A stretch of DNA of 64,000 nucleotides from DASZRZ01 sp963732925 (GCA_963732925.1 CAVTBJ010000011.1:124001-188000), one strand, 5' to 3'; numbered from the stretch's first letter, positions 46,440-56,078 are shown. Notes: generated by a model not told the origin, from the letters alone. Translations and numbers: made by a program.

Positions 46440-47396
46440 TCACGCCAGATTGATCATCATCAGGGCAAACAATAGAGGAAGGTAGAACACGGTTGCCTGC
46501 AGCAACTGCCGTGCGCGCAGCTTGGACTGAGGCGCGGTAATCGGTTGTTGCAGCCGGGCCAGGCGCAATCCCGCCCAGAACAATGCCAGGCTCATCAGCA
46601 GCGCTCCCAGCAGGTAAACTCTTCCGCTCATTCCCACCAGGCTGGGAGCGAGGCTCACCGGAACGAGCGCCAGCGAATATGCCAGGATCTCCCGCCCGGT
46701 CGACGCTCCGTTCGTTTCCACCGCCGGGCGCATGCGGATCGATGCCCGCTGGTAATCCTCCCGGTAGAGCCATGCGATGGAAAGGAAGTGAGGAAACTGC
46801 CAGAAGAACACAATGGCGAACAGCACCAGGGCTTCCCAGTCGAAAGTGCCGCGAATCGCCGTCCAGCCGAGCACGGGGGGCATGGCGCCGGGAAACGCGC
46901 CCACGAACGTGCACCAGGGCGAAACCTTTTTCAGAGGCGTGTAGGCCCCCAGGTAGACCATCGCGGTCAGCAGGCTGAGCGTGCCGGTGAGGGCGTTGGT
47001 CGTCCACGCCAGATAGGCGGCGCCCCCTAAAACCATGGCGCCGGCCAGCGTTGCGGCCCACACCGTCCCCATGCGCCCGCTGGGCAAAGGACGATGCGCT
47101 GTCCGCCGCATCAGGGCGTCGGCATCGCGTTCCACCACCTCGTTCAGGGCGGCGGTGCCGCCGGAGACCAGCCCAATCCCGAGCAGGGCATGGAACAGCG
47201 TCCACGACAGGGAAGAGACTCCCGATTTCTGGGCCCCGAAATAAAAGCCCGTCCACGCCGTCATCACGATCAGGCTGGTCACCCGCAGCTTGATCAGTTC
47301 GCTGTAGTCCCGCGCCGCCAGCGAGAGTCCGCGCTTCACGGCTGCCGCGCTGGCGGGTTTGCCGGCATCCTGGATGGGCTGTGTGGCGGTGCTCAT
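46440..47396 (-). CDS. ctaB: Protohaem IX farnesyltransferase (haem O synthase)
   Basis: This is a 318-residue UbiA-family membrane prenyltransferase that adds a farnesyl group to haem b. YSELIKLRVTSLIVMTAWTG begins the first helix. The first Asp-rich motif is NEVVERDADALMRRTAHRPL, and the second active-site region is YTPLKKVSPWCTFVGAFPGA with PPVLGW. IVFFWQFPHFLSIAWLYREDY is the CyoE/CtaB hallmark. The gene overlaps the end of ctaA by four bases, indicating coupled translation. It supplies haem O for conversion to haem A. Confidence 0.94.
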   Translation of the reverse strand: MSTATQPIQDAGKPASAAAVKRGLSLAARDYSELIKLRVTSLIVMTAWTGFYFGAQKSGVSSLSWTLFHALLGIGLVSGGTAALNEVVERDADALMRRTAHRPLPSGRMGTVWAATLAGAMVLGGAAYLAWTTNALTGTLSLLTAMVYLGAYTPLKKVSPWCTFVGAFPGAMPPVLGWTAIRGTFDWEALVLFAIVFFWQFPHFLSIAWLYREDYQRASIRMRPAVETNGASTGREILAYSLALVPVSLAPSLVGMSGRVYLLGALLMSLALFWAGLRLARLQQPITAPQSKLRARQLLQATVFYLPLLFALMMINLA

Positions 47397-48379
47397 GCTG
47401 TTGCCTCGGGGCTACGGGAGTGCGCCGAATGCGCTCGAGGGGAGACACGGGCGCTTCCGGCGGAAGTTGCCTGTAGCCACTCCTCGCTGGAAACGGCGGC
47501 CAGATGCCGGTACGCCTGAGCGGCCAGCACAACCGTTGTCGCCAGCAGCAGCGCGCCTACGGCCACGTGGGATACCGTGGACCATACCGCCGCCGGTTCC
47601 GGCTGCGGGTACATCGGTCCCTCGATCACCTTGGTCACGAAAGCCAGAAAGCCCAATCCCACCTGCAGCAGCATCAGCCCCAGCATCAGGATCGCCGTGC
47701 GGCGCAGGGCATCGATCTGTGGATAATTCGTCAGCGTCCGCACCGCCGTCCAGGTAAGCAGCGCCACTACGGTCATGGCATTGAGCACATGCGGCTGCCA
47801 GCCCATTCCGTTATGCCGGTACATGCCGCCCAGCGCCAGTTGCACATACAGCACCGTTACCGACAGCAAGGTCAAGGTCAGCAGGCTGGGCCGGCCCCGG
47901 TCCGCCGCGATGCGCGGTTCCTGCTCCACAAACTGCTTTCCCGTGAACAGGGCGATCATCACGGCAATGCAAAAGAACGTCTGTCCCACCAGCGCATGCG
48001 CCGTGGAAACCGCCGGAGGAAGAAAATCCAGCACCGTGATTCCGCCCAGAATCGCTTGAATCAGGATGGTGCTCAAGCCAATCCACGCCAGCTTCTTCAT
48101 CCAGCCGCGCTTGTCGACCAGCCATGTCCATACCGCCAGGCCGATGGTGAGAATGCAGTCCGCGCCGGCGATCATGCGGTGCCCGTGCTCGTAAAGCACG
48201 CCGCCCACCATTCTGGGCATGGCAAATCTCCCGAATGTGGTCGGCCAATCCGGCACGGCCAGGCCGGCATCGTTGCTGGTTACCAGAGCACCCGCAACGA
48301 TCAATACAAAAGTACTGCAGGCGACAAAAACGGCAAATGCGTGGTGTGACCGGTTGTACGGTGTTGTAACGGACTTCAG
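47393..48379 (-). CDS. ctaA: Haem A synthase (COX15/CtaA family)
   Basis: This is an eight-helix membrane protein that oxidises haem O to haem A. VTSNDAGLAVPDWPTTFG is the first loop. The haem-ligand histidines occur in LYEHGHRMIAG, STAHALVGQTFF, GWQPHVLNAM and VWSTVSHVAVGALLL. The frame continues upstream of the TTG at 48304 with a clear first helix (HHAFAVFVACSTFVLIVAG). The true start therefore lies near 48379, where only a CTG follows the AAGAGGAG site, and a base error at the start is possible. The last 30 residues are low-complexity. It overlaps ctaB. Confidence 0.85.
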   Translation of the reverse strand: MKSVTTPYNRSHHAFAVFVACSTFVLIVAGALVTSNDAGLAVPDWPTTFGRFAMPRMVGGVLYEHGHRMIAGADCILTIGLAVWTWLVDKRGWMKKLAWIGLSTILIQAILGGITVLDFLPPAVSTAHALVGQTFFCIAVMIALFTGKQFVEQEPRIAADRGRPSLLTLTLLSVTVLYVQLALGGMYRHNGMGWQPHVLNAMTVVALLTWTAVRTLTNYPQIDALRRTAILMLGLMLLQVGLGFLAFVTKVIEGPMYPQPEPAAVWSTVSHVAVGALLLATTVVLAAQAYRHLAAVSSEEWLQATSAGSARVSPRAHSAHSRSPEATA

Positions 48380-48482
48380 AACCCGACTCCTCTTTAGCTA
48401 TGAAACCCTGGGTTATGGAAACCCGGCCAGAATGATGTTCCGGGAGCGGGCCGGCAGCCGGTCCGCTCCCGCCGGACTGGTT

Positions 48483-49274
48483 TTACATCCCGCCGGTTGC
48501 CGCACCGGTGTAGGTGAAGTCAGCGGTCTTGCTCTCCTTGGGACCGACCGTGATCTTCTGGTCCTGTTCTCCCAGGCGATCGTGCACCACGGCGAGCGTG
48601 TAGTCGCCGGGCGGCAGGCCCTTGATTTCGAATTTGCCCTGGCTGTCGGTGACCGCGAAAAACGGATTCCGCACTACGTTGATGTGCATCTTCATCCAGG
48701 GATGCTGGTTGCACTTCACCTGCATCATGATCTCGGGACGCGAAAAACTCTTTTCCAGCGGCGGCGAGTTGGGAGCCTGCGACTCGTTCCACTCCCGGTT
48801 TTCCGTCGGCGTGGGGTGGATGTTGTGGGTCGTGGGATCGTCGTTGCGGATCTCGATCATCTGCCCGGTCATCACTCCCAGCACCTCGGGATGATACTTG
48901 CAACCTTGCTGGTCAATCACCGCGGGCTGCTGCGGAATAGCGAAGTTCTTGTCGCCCAGCCCGTCCTTGATATAAACGAATGCGTCGGCCAAATCGCCGT
49001 TCTCGGCCTGGATGGGCTCCGCCATGTTCGTGCCCTTGCAGCTGGGGTCCTGACTCATATCGATCTTCACCGGTTTGGGAACCGGGCCTGTGTACTTCAC
49101 CGTACCGGTAATGGTGGCGGCGGTGGCGGGATCCACGGTGGTCATGGCGGCCTGCGCGGCGGGCTGTTCCGTGCTGGTCTCGCCGGTTGGAGTACTGCTC
49201 TTGCTGCAGGCTCCCAGCAACAGCAGTCCGGAAACCAGCAGCGTCACCAGGGGAAGCTTGCTTTTCGGATTCAT
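48483..49274 (-). CDS. Lipoprotein with cupredoxin-like and carboxypeptidase-regulatory-like domains
   Basis: This is a 263-residue protein. The lipobox is SGLLLLGAC near residue 22. Two domains follow. The first (ITGTVKYTGPVPKPVKI..GTNMAEPI..FVYIKDGLG) resembles the methylamine-utilisation/cupredoxin-like unit. It has NDDPTTHNIHPTP and MMQVKCNQHPWMKMHINV, whose His and Cys could bind copper. The second is a small regulatory-like beta sandwich (GKFEIKGLPPGDYTLAVVHD). It lies between the multihaem cytochrome and ctaA. It may be a periplasmic copper or electron-transfer protein of the respiratory chain; that is inference. Confidence 0.72.
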   Translation of the reverse strand: MNPKSKLPLVTLLVSGLLLLGACSKSSTPTGETSTEQPAAQAAMTTVDPATAATITGTVKYTGPVPKPVKIDMSQDPSCKGTNMAEPIQAENGDLADAFVYIKDGLGDKNFAIPQQPAVIDQQGCKYHPEVLGVMTGQMIEIRNDDPTTHNIHPTPTENREWNESQAPNSPPLEKSFSRPEIMMQVKCNQHPWMKMHINVVRNPFFAVTDSQGKFEIKGLPPGDYTLAVVHDRLGEQDQKITVGPKESKTADFTYTGAATGGM

Positions 49275-49396
49275 GATCACGGCCTCTCTTGTTAGTTTTC
49301 CTACACGTCTCGCAATCGGCTCCCGGTACGTGAGAGCACAGTTCTTCGCCGGCCGTTCGTACGAGCGGGCCTCCGGCCCAGAGTAAACATTCCATT

Positions 49397-52300
49397 CTAC
49401 CTTGAAGCAATCGGTCCCGCACTACTTGTCGCCGGCCGGACAGTATTTCTTGCAGAACTTCCTTTTTTGGCGGCAGGTGGCGATGCTGAAGCCGCGCTGC
49501 GGCCCACCCCCGCGGATACCCGCCGCTGTTCCTCCGGGGTGAGCTGGAAGATGTAGTTCACCAGCAGCTTGTCGTGGTCGCCCTCATATCCCTGGAAGGA
49601 GGGAGGTACCGGCCCGGAAAACACCCAGCGGTTCCCATCCTGGCGGAATAAATTTGAGGGCATGGCCGTTCCTGGACTGATGGCCTGCGGGTCCAGCAGC
49701 CAGCGCTCCGCCCAGCCCGGCTTCAGACGTTCCCTGGCCAGCAAAAAGTTCGGCGCCGTGGCCGCCCGGTCGTGCGCCGGATCGCCGGTAGCGTGGCATT
49801 TCAGGCAGGGCGCAGCCTGGCTGGTAAACAGCGCCCGCGCCATGTCCACTTCGCGGGAGGTGAGCGGAGTCTGCCGCTGCGGAATGTAGGGCATGGGCTG
49901 CTGCGACATCGCCTCGAAGAAGCGCACCAGCTTGCGCAGTTCGTTCTGCGAAAAATAGAACGTCGGCATGCGGACGTTCAGATAAAAGCGCACTCCGTCG
50001 CGGTGCGTGTCCGTATCGCTCAGCGCCGGGTTGTGAAGGAACTTCAGCAGCCACTCCGGATCCACACGCGCCCCTTCCATCAGCAGCTTCGGAGGCAGTT
50101 GCTCGGGATCGGCCCGGTAGCGCGGCAGGTCCTCCAGCGCCGTCTTTTGTCCCGGAGTGAACTGGTGGCATCCCACGCAGTTGTACTTGCGCACCAGCCA
50201 CCAGCCTTCCTGAATGTCCCGCCGCGTGTCTTCCGGCCGGTACTGATAGCTGGCGGGCAGGGAAGTGTCTTCACTGCCGAGCAGGAACGTGGTCAGCGCC
50301 TGAATCTGTTCCTTTGACAGGTGCGGGTCAGGCATGCGCAGCTTCTCGTCCTCCGTCCGGACCATCCCCAGATCGTAGACATTCGGCTCCGCCAGCTTGT
50401 GCTCGAAAAATCCCTTCAAGTCGTACCACGGACCGTTGGCCGGACCGTCGGGCAGGCGGGCCTCGGCCACCTTATCGGTGATCGGCTCCTTGCCTCCGCG
50501 CTGTGCCACTTCCGTCAGCAGCGCGAAATCCAGGCGCTCGATCGGCTTGCTCCCCTCCGACGTCAGCTCCGTGCCGATGCGGCCTTCTTCTTCCAAACCA
50601 GCGATTTCGTGGCAGCCCGCGCAGCCGAAGTGCTGCACCAGGGTCTTCCCCTCGGCCTTCAGCTTGGGATCATCCATGTAAGCGGCCTCAGGATAGGAGC
50701 CCGGATCGCGCTCGCGGCGCGTGAGCAGATAGCTGGCGATATCGGCAGCGTCCTCATCCGACAGGCGCAGGTTGGGCATCACCGTCATCTGTTCCACCAC
50801 CAGCTCGTGCCCGTCGTTGGGACAAGTGGTGTGGTCCACGTCGAAGACGTATGGCAGGCCCTTTTTCGCATAGTCTTCCGGTCCGATATCTTTCTTCTCA
50901 TAAGGGCAATAAGGACGCGATCTCTGCCGCGGATTCTTAATCCAGCGGTAGAGATAATCGTAGTTGTCCTTCTCGCCCACGCGGCTCAGGTCAGCGGCGA
51001 AATCCCCTCCTATATGCTGTCCGTTGTCGGTAATGGAGTGGCATGCCAGGCAGCCCCGGGTCTCAAATAACTCCTTGCCATGTTCGGCGTTGCCGTGGGG
51101 AGCCTGAGGCAGGGGATCAGTCAGCGCCGACTGCCAGATGAATGCCGAAATGGCGCGAATTTCACCATCGTTCAGGCGGAAGTTCGGCATCTTCGTGGTG
51201 GCGCGGAAATCCGTGGGCTTGTGCAGCCATACGGGAATCCAGTTCTTGTTGAGCTTGGCCCGGATCTCCTTCAGGTCCGGCCCGATCTTTTTTTCATCCA
51301 GCAGCAGGCTGCGGCTGCGCAGGTCCAGTTGCTCCATCTGCCCGTCGATCTTGCTGTTGTCTACGCGCATGGTCACGGCCAGCGTGTTGAGCCGGTTGGC
51401 CTCTTCGTTGGAGGTGTGGGGATCGTCCGCCTGCCGCATGTACTGCTGCGCCTGCAGCAGATTGTCTTTCTTCTCCGTCTCCAGTTGCCGGATCTGCTGG
51501 GTAATGTTCACCAGGTCCTCCGGCTCGTGGTCGTATCCTTCGTAGCGGTGGCAGCCGTTGCAGCCGCGCTGCCGGAACAGGAACTTGCCTTCGCTGATCG
51601 TCGCGCCCGTTCCCAGCGTGGTCATCAGCACCATGTCGGCGCGGTGGCAGTTCTCGCAGCCTGCCTCGACATTGCCTGGCTTGAACATTGGCCACAGCCA
51701 GTGTTCGTAATTGCCATGCGCCCTTTCCATGCTGGTGGTGGCGCGTCCGTTGCCCTGGTGGCACGTCGAGCAGCCAAAGACCTCAGGATCGTGAATCTTG
51801 AACAGCTCCGGATCCGGATGGCTTACGAAGGCGCGCGCGTACTTGTCCGGCTTTCCTCCGCCCACGGTCATGGCCGCTGCCGTAATCTGCACCGGCTCGC
51901 GAATCCCCAGATGGCAGGACTCGCAGCGGTCCACGATGTTGGCGTCCGCCACGTTGATCTGGTGGATCTCCGGCGACGAGGTTTCTACCTTGGTCTCCAG
52001 TCCGGCTAGCTGTGTCGGCGTCAGGGTGGTCATGTGGTCGCTCACCCAGGTGTCGAACGCCTGGCGAGACGCCGTAACCGGTTTCAGCACATCCCCCAGC
52101 TGGGTCGAGATGCTGGTTTTCCGATCCCGCAATCCGTTGTAACGATCCTGCAGCTGCGGGAAGTTCAGTTGCTCGGTTTTGCCGCCGGGGAAGGAAACAC
52201 TCACCTGCGCCCGCTCATACTGGTCGATTTGCTGCTGCACTTTCTGTTTGCTCGCGGCGGTGGTCTCATGCTCCAGGGTGTAGGTGAGGTAGTTCACGTA

Positions 52301-52675
52301 GGCGCGCCGGTCGGTAAACACCGACTGCGCCGCCATCAGATCGGCGTTCACGCTGGCCAGTTGGCTTTCCAGTTCCTTTTGATGGCCAGTGGAGTCGCGC
52401 ACCGCCTGTTCGTAGGACGCGTTGAGGCGCTTGTAGTCGGCCGAATTCTGCAGCTCCCGCTCAGAGGTGGTCGCCTGCGAACGGACCTGCTCGAGCAGGC
52501 GGGAATAGCGCGTCTGGAACTCATTCTGATACGTCCGCCAAGGGCGCTGCCCATAGGCCTCGTCCCATAGCGCCCAGAAGAGTGTCCCCATCAGCAAAAC
52601 CGTCGCGATCAGATAATGCAAGGCATACGATTTACTGGTAATCGGGTCCTGCTCGGGAATCGGTTTCTCGGACAC
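49397..52675 (-). CDS. Membrane-anchored octahaem cytochrome c of the bc-type complex operon
   Basis: This is a 1092-residue protein. A transmembrane helix lies at residues 20-38 (HYLIATVLLMGTLFWALW). A long heptad-rich coiled-coil region occupies about 45-230. Eight CxxCH haem sites follow, near 251, 302, 340, 372, 542, 685, 833 and 957. The later ones sit in separate cytochrome c modules (e.g. GKELFETRGCLACHSITDNG with KMPNFRLNDGE as possible axial-Met regions). The first four are closer together, like a tetrahaem domain. The C-terminal 60 residues are Ala/Ser-rich and basic. It follows the split cytochrome b genes on the same strand and probably accepts electrons from the Rieske centre. 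Confidence 0.85.
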   Translation of the reverse strand: MSEKPIPEQDPITSKSYALHYLIATVLLMGTLFWALWDEAYGQRPWRTYQNEFQTRYSRLLEQVRSQATTSERELQNSADYKRLNASYEQAVRDSTGHQKELESQLASVNADLMAAQSVFTDRRAYVNYLTYTLEHETTAASKQKVQQQIDQYERAQVSVSFPGGKTEQLNFPQLQDRYNGLRDRKTSISTQLGDVLKPVTASRQAFDTWVSDHMTTLTPTQLAGLETKVETSSPEIHQINVADANIVDRCESCHLGIREPVQITAAAMTVGGGKPDKYARAFVSHPDPELFKIHDPEVFGCSTCHQGNGRATTSMERAHGNYEHWLWPMFKPGNVEAGCENCHRADMVLMTTLGTGATISEGKFLFRQRGCNGCHRYEGYDHEPEDLVNITQQIRQLETEKKDNLLQAQQYMRQADDPHTSNEEANRLNTLAVTMRVDNSKIDGQMEQLDLRSRSLLLDEKKIGPDLKEIRAKLNKNWIPVWLHKPTDFRATTKMPNFRLNDGEIRAISAFIWQSALTDPLPQAPHGNAEHGKELFETRGCLACHSITDNGQHIGGDFAADLSRVGEKDNYDYLYRWIKNPRQRSRPYCPYEKKDIGPEDYAKKGLPYVFDVDHTTCPNDGHELVVEQMTVMPNLRLSDEDAADIASYLLTRRERDPGSYPEAAYMDDPKLKAEGKTLVQHFGCAGCHEIAGLEEEGRIGTELTSEGSKPIERLDFALLTEVAQRGGKEPITDKVAEARLPDGPANGPWYDLKGFFEHKLAEPNVYDLGMVRTEDEKLRMPDPHLSKEQIQALTTFLLGSEDTSLPASYQYRPEDTRRDIQEGWWLVRKYNCVGCHQFTPGQKTALEDLPRYRADPEQLPPKLLMEGARVDPEWLLKFLHNPALSDTDTHRDGVRFYLNVRMPTFYFSQNELRKLVRFFEAMSQQPMPYIPQRQTPLTSREVDMARALFTSQAAPCLKCHATGDPAHDRAATAPNFLLARERLKPGWAERWLLDPQAISPGTAMPSNLFRQDGNRWVFSGPVPPSFQGYEGDHDKLLVNYIFQLTPEEQRRVSAGVGRSAASASPPAAKKGSSARNTVRPATSSAGPIASR

Positions 52676-52843
52676 GGGCCTCCTCCTGTAGCTCTCAGCC
52701 GTCAGCTTTTAGCTATCAGCGACAGATCAGTTCACTTTCGACGTTCAGGGCCCCTGACAGAAACAGACTGCGTTTTCTTTCTCGAACAGTTCGCGAACGG
52801 CCGAAAACCGGCAGCAGCGCGAAAGCAGCCTCCCGGCTCCCGC

Positions 52844-53797
52844 TCAAACGTTGAACCAGGGCGTCGTCCAGATGTACTTGATGTTGAACAAGTGCCGCAG
52901 CCCCATCTTGATTGGCAGCGCGACCATGGTCAGCAGGAAGAACATCATGATGGAATACTGCAGCAAGCTCATGCGCTGATAATCCGTTCGCATGTGCTTG
53001 CGGAACAGATGGTGAAGCAGGCCGCCTCCGAGCACGAAATACGCTCCCACAACGATGCCCCCGAAAACCCCCTTGGCCAGGTTGGAGGTAATCTGCAGCG
53101 AGGAGGGCAGAAACAGGTTGACCTGCTCATTCAGGTCGCGGTTCACCTCATAGATCAGCCGGTTGTGGTCCCAGGTCTGGCCGGGCCAGAACCATTGCCA
53201 TCCTGGACCGCGGATAAAGGTGCCAATCATAATCATCGATACCCACAGGATCACAAACCCGAAGATGAACACTGCAATGGCGAATTTCCTCTGCTTCAGC
53301 GTGTAGTAGCCTGCGCCCAGAGGATTGGTGTCGATGTAGGGAATGACAATCAGTCCCCCGATAATGAGGCTGGGCATCACCACGCCCGCGATCCAGGGAT
53401 CGAAGTACACCAGCATCTCCTGCAGCCCCAGGAAGTACCAGGGAGCTTTCGCCGGATTCATCGTCAGGTTGGGATTTGCGGGCTCTTCCAGCGGCGCATT
53501 CAGGGTGATGGACCATACCATCAGAATGGCCGTAATGATAATCGCGGCCAGGAACTCCATGCGCAGCAGGAACGGCCAGACGTGAACCTCTTTCTGCCAC
53601 CCCGGGCGCCAGGGGAACGTCTTGCGATGGTGGGTCTTCGCCATTTCCGGATTGGCCTCTAGCTCCTCGACCAGCTTGTCATTGGCTCGCGCCTGGCGGA
53701 ACGCCAGCCAGGAATAAAACACCACCAGCGGCAGCAAAGCCACGATGGGAATGTTGTCCGGAGCGGATACGATCTCCCAAATCTGGTGCCAGTCCAT
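52844..53797 (-). CDS. Cytochrome b C-terminal subunit (subunit IV-like)
   Basis: This is a 317-residue membrane protein with six or seven helices. The quinol-site segment is NPAKAPWYFLGLQEMLVYFD. Here APWY stands where PEWY is found in bc1, with a Glu six residues further on. PSLIIGGLIVIPYIDTNP and GYYTLKQRKFAI follow, typical of the C-terminal half of split cytochrome b. Two more C-terminal helices (GVFGGIVVGAYFVLGGGLLH and LLQYSIMMFFLLTMVALPIK) extend it beyond the plain subunit IV. ATG 53797 is used, with AGAGG upstream. It is transcribed after the b6-like gene. Confidence 0.85.
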   Translation of the reverse strand: MDWHQIWEIVSAPDNIPIVALLPLVVFYSWLAFRQARANDKLVEELEANPEMAKTHHRKTFPWRPGWQKEVHVWPFLLRMEFLAAIIITAILMVWSITLNAPLEEPANPNLTMNPAKAPWYFLGLQEMLVYFDPWIAGVVMPSLIIGGLIVIPYIDTNPLGAGYYTLKQRKFAIAVFIFGFVILWVSMIMIGTFIRGPGWQWFWPGQTWDHNRLIYEVNRDLNEQVNLFLPSSLQITSNLAKGVFGGIVVGAYFVLGGGLLHHLFRKHMRTDYQRMSLLQYSIMMFFLLTMVALPIKMGLRHLFNIKYIWTTPWFNV

Positions 53798-53866
53798 AGC
53801 CAACCTCTTTTTCGCTTAGAAAGCCACTTTGCCCGGTTCCCTGCTTGCAATGCCCTTTGCCTTGGC

Positions 53867-54809
53867 TTACTCCACCCGCCGCCGCTTGCCCACTTCCGAA
53901 GGGAGCATCACCGGCGCAGGACCGGAAATTCCGCCGTCTTTGCGCACCCGCCAGAAATGCACGATCATGAACACCGACGCGATGATAGGAATGGCAATGC
54001 AGTGCCAGATGTAGGCCCGCAGCAGTGCGTTGGCGTCCACGATGGAACCACCCAGCAGCCCGAAACGCACATCGTTATACGGAGTCATTCCCAACTGTGC
54101 CCCGAACGGTCCCTGGTTTCCCAGCAGGGGAGTGGCGCGCGCCATGTTGGTTCCCACCGTCACCGCCCAGAACCCGAGCTGATCGTCCGGCAGCAGGTAG
54201 CCAGTGAAGGAGAGCAGCAGCGTCAGCACCAGCAGGATCACTCCTACGCTCCAGTTGAATTCCCGCGGCTTCTTATACGATCCGGTGAGAAACACGCGGA
54301 ACATGTGCAGTTCGACGGCAATCACCATCAGGTGGGCCGCCCAGCGGTGCATGTTGCGCAACAGCTTGCCGAACGGGACGTCGCTGTCCAGGTACAGGAT
54401 GTCGCGAAATGCCTGCACCTTGCTCGGGTGGTAATAAAACATCAGCAAAGTGCCGGTAAAGGTGAGCACAATGAACAGGTAGAACGTGATCCCGCCCATG
54501 CCCCAGGTGTAGCTGTAGCGCACCGAGTCGCGGTTGATCTTGGCCGGATGCAGGTGGAGAAACACGTTTGACAGCACACCCAGGGCGCGGTTGCGCGGGA
54601 GTGTCGTCGTGCTTGTGGCGGAAGACCGACGTGTAGACCTGGGTCTTGGTCGGATCTTTCAGGCCTTCAATCTGCTCTTTTGCCTTTTGCGGGATTTCGG
54701 TCTTCAGGGACGTGACGTCTTCTTTGATCCAATCGACGACTGCCAGTCCCTTCTTGCCGTTTCCGTTGCCGTTCCCGCTTCCGCCATTGCTTTTCTCTTC
54801 ATCGGCCAT
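53867..54809 (-). CDS. Cytochrome b6-like subunit (N-terminal half of cytochrome b), one frameshift as sequenced
   Basis: This is the haem-b-carrying half, about 313 residues once joined. The first 75 residues are soluble (GNGNGNGKKGLAVVDWIKED, QVYTSVFRHKHDDT). A C is missing near 54598 and the frame resumes RNRALGVLSNVFLHLHPAKI. Helices carry the four haem ligands: RNMHRWAAHLMVIAVELHMF and RAYIWHCIAIPIIASVFMIVHF. GYLLPDDQLGFWAVTVGTNM is the Qo-side loop. The soluble N-terminal extension is longer than in petB. Between the Rieske gene and the C-terminal half, it completes a bc-type core. Confidence 0.87.
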
Positions 54810-54872
54810 ACGATCTCACCTCGCTTGCCCGCTTTTGCCTTTCCTCATTTGCAAGCCTCCGCGGCAGACCCC

Positions 54873-55963
54873 TTATGCCGGAAGGTATGCCCCTGGGTCG
54901 TCAAAATGACTCGGCTGCCCCTTCGGCCAGGAGTACAGATGGCTGGTATCCACGATGATCTGCCCGTCAGGAGCCAGTTCCAGATGCGCCCGGTCCATGG
55001 GCCGCGGCGCGGGTCCCTCGAAGTTGATCCCTTCGCTGTCGTATCCGCTGCCGTGGCATGGACATTTGAATTTGTTTTCGCGGGCTTCCAGTCAGGAGTA
55101 CAGCCCAGGTGGGTGCAGACCGCGTAAATCACGAACAGGCGCCCGGGCGTGCGATCCACCCAGATGCGGTGCTTCTGTTGCCATTTCGTATCCACGCCCA
55201 ACCCGTAATCGGAGGGATATCCGATTTTGAATACCGTGCTGGGTTCAAACAGGGTGCGCGGCAGGAAAAAGCGGAAGAAGGCGATCAACCACGTTACCAG
55301 AAATGCGGCTACGGCTGTCCATGCAATGCGCCGCCGCCGCTGGTCGACTTCGGTTTTGCTCGGGCCCAGGGTCGCTACCCGCCCTCGGGCTGCGGCCTGC
55401 GAGGTCCCGACAGCGGGCGTGCCTACATAGCGCACGGCCGCGCCTTCCCGGCGCAAAGGCGGAGTCTTGGGAATAGCCGGAGAAGCTGGACGCGGCTGGG
55501 GCGGCAGCGGCTGCAGGAGTTGCTGCCGCGGTGCGGGAGCGCGGCTGCCGCCGGCGCTGCCTCGCCTAGCAGGTAGGCGATATCCGCGTCGGAGAGCAGC
55601 GGCATGCTCTTCTTTTTGCGGTAGTTCTGTTCGCCGGCGATGGACGAAGAGCTCCACTTGCGTCCGCTCTTCATCAGCTCGTCGGCGAGCGCGCTGGGCG
55701 CGCCTGCCTGCTGCGACTGCTACGGCGGTTGCGGTTGCCGCCGGCGCAGTGGCGGCTCCGCCGCTGGAAGTGCCGCCGTGGCCGCGGATGCTCCGTTGCC
55801 GCCTTCCCACGGCATACGGCTGTCCTGCTTTCAGGCATTCCACGTCCTGATCGCTGAGTAACGGAAGGCCGCTGCGTTTCCGATATGCCTGCTCGGCCGC
55901 GATTACCGATGGATTCAATGCATTTCGCGGCCAGGGAGGAAGCCTGCCAAGCACGCCAGTCAT
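54873..55963 (-). CDS. Rieske iron-sulfur protein with a long N-terminal extension, frameshifted as sequenced
   Basis: The [2Fe-2S] ligands are split by an indel near 55085: VCTHLGCTPDWKPA in one frame, then KCPCHGSGYDSEGINFEGPA in the next, ending at TAA 54873. A single helix (IAWTAVAAFLVTWLIAFFRF) anchors the protein. The cytoplasmic N-terminus is about 190 residues. It contains two similar 30-residue motifs, SVIAAEQAYRKRSGLPLLSD and SSIAGEQNYRKKKSMPLLSD, separated by Ala/Gly-rich text. Reading the second needs frame changes near 55690 and 55520. The start is ATG 55963. It is the first gene of the bc operon and shuttles electrons from quinol to cytochrome c. Confidence 0.82.
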
Positions 55964-56078
55964 CGTATTGGGCTCCTGTGGTCTGCCATGGTCCTCACCC
56001 CTGAGAACGAATTTCACCCTTGGCCCGTAGCCCGTAGTCCTTGATCTTGCTGTTCACTACATGGCCATCACCAATCCT

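Noticed and set aside
46315..47532. 405-codon minus-strand frame overlapping ctaB
   Set aside because: It is an alternative frame of ctaB. The CtaB frame has UbiA-family motifs and helices, while this one is Arg-rich without domains.
52616..53662. 348-codon plus-strand frame opposite the cytochrome b subunit
   Set aside because: It is antisense to a conserved membrane subunit and has no start site or family.
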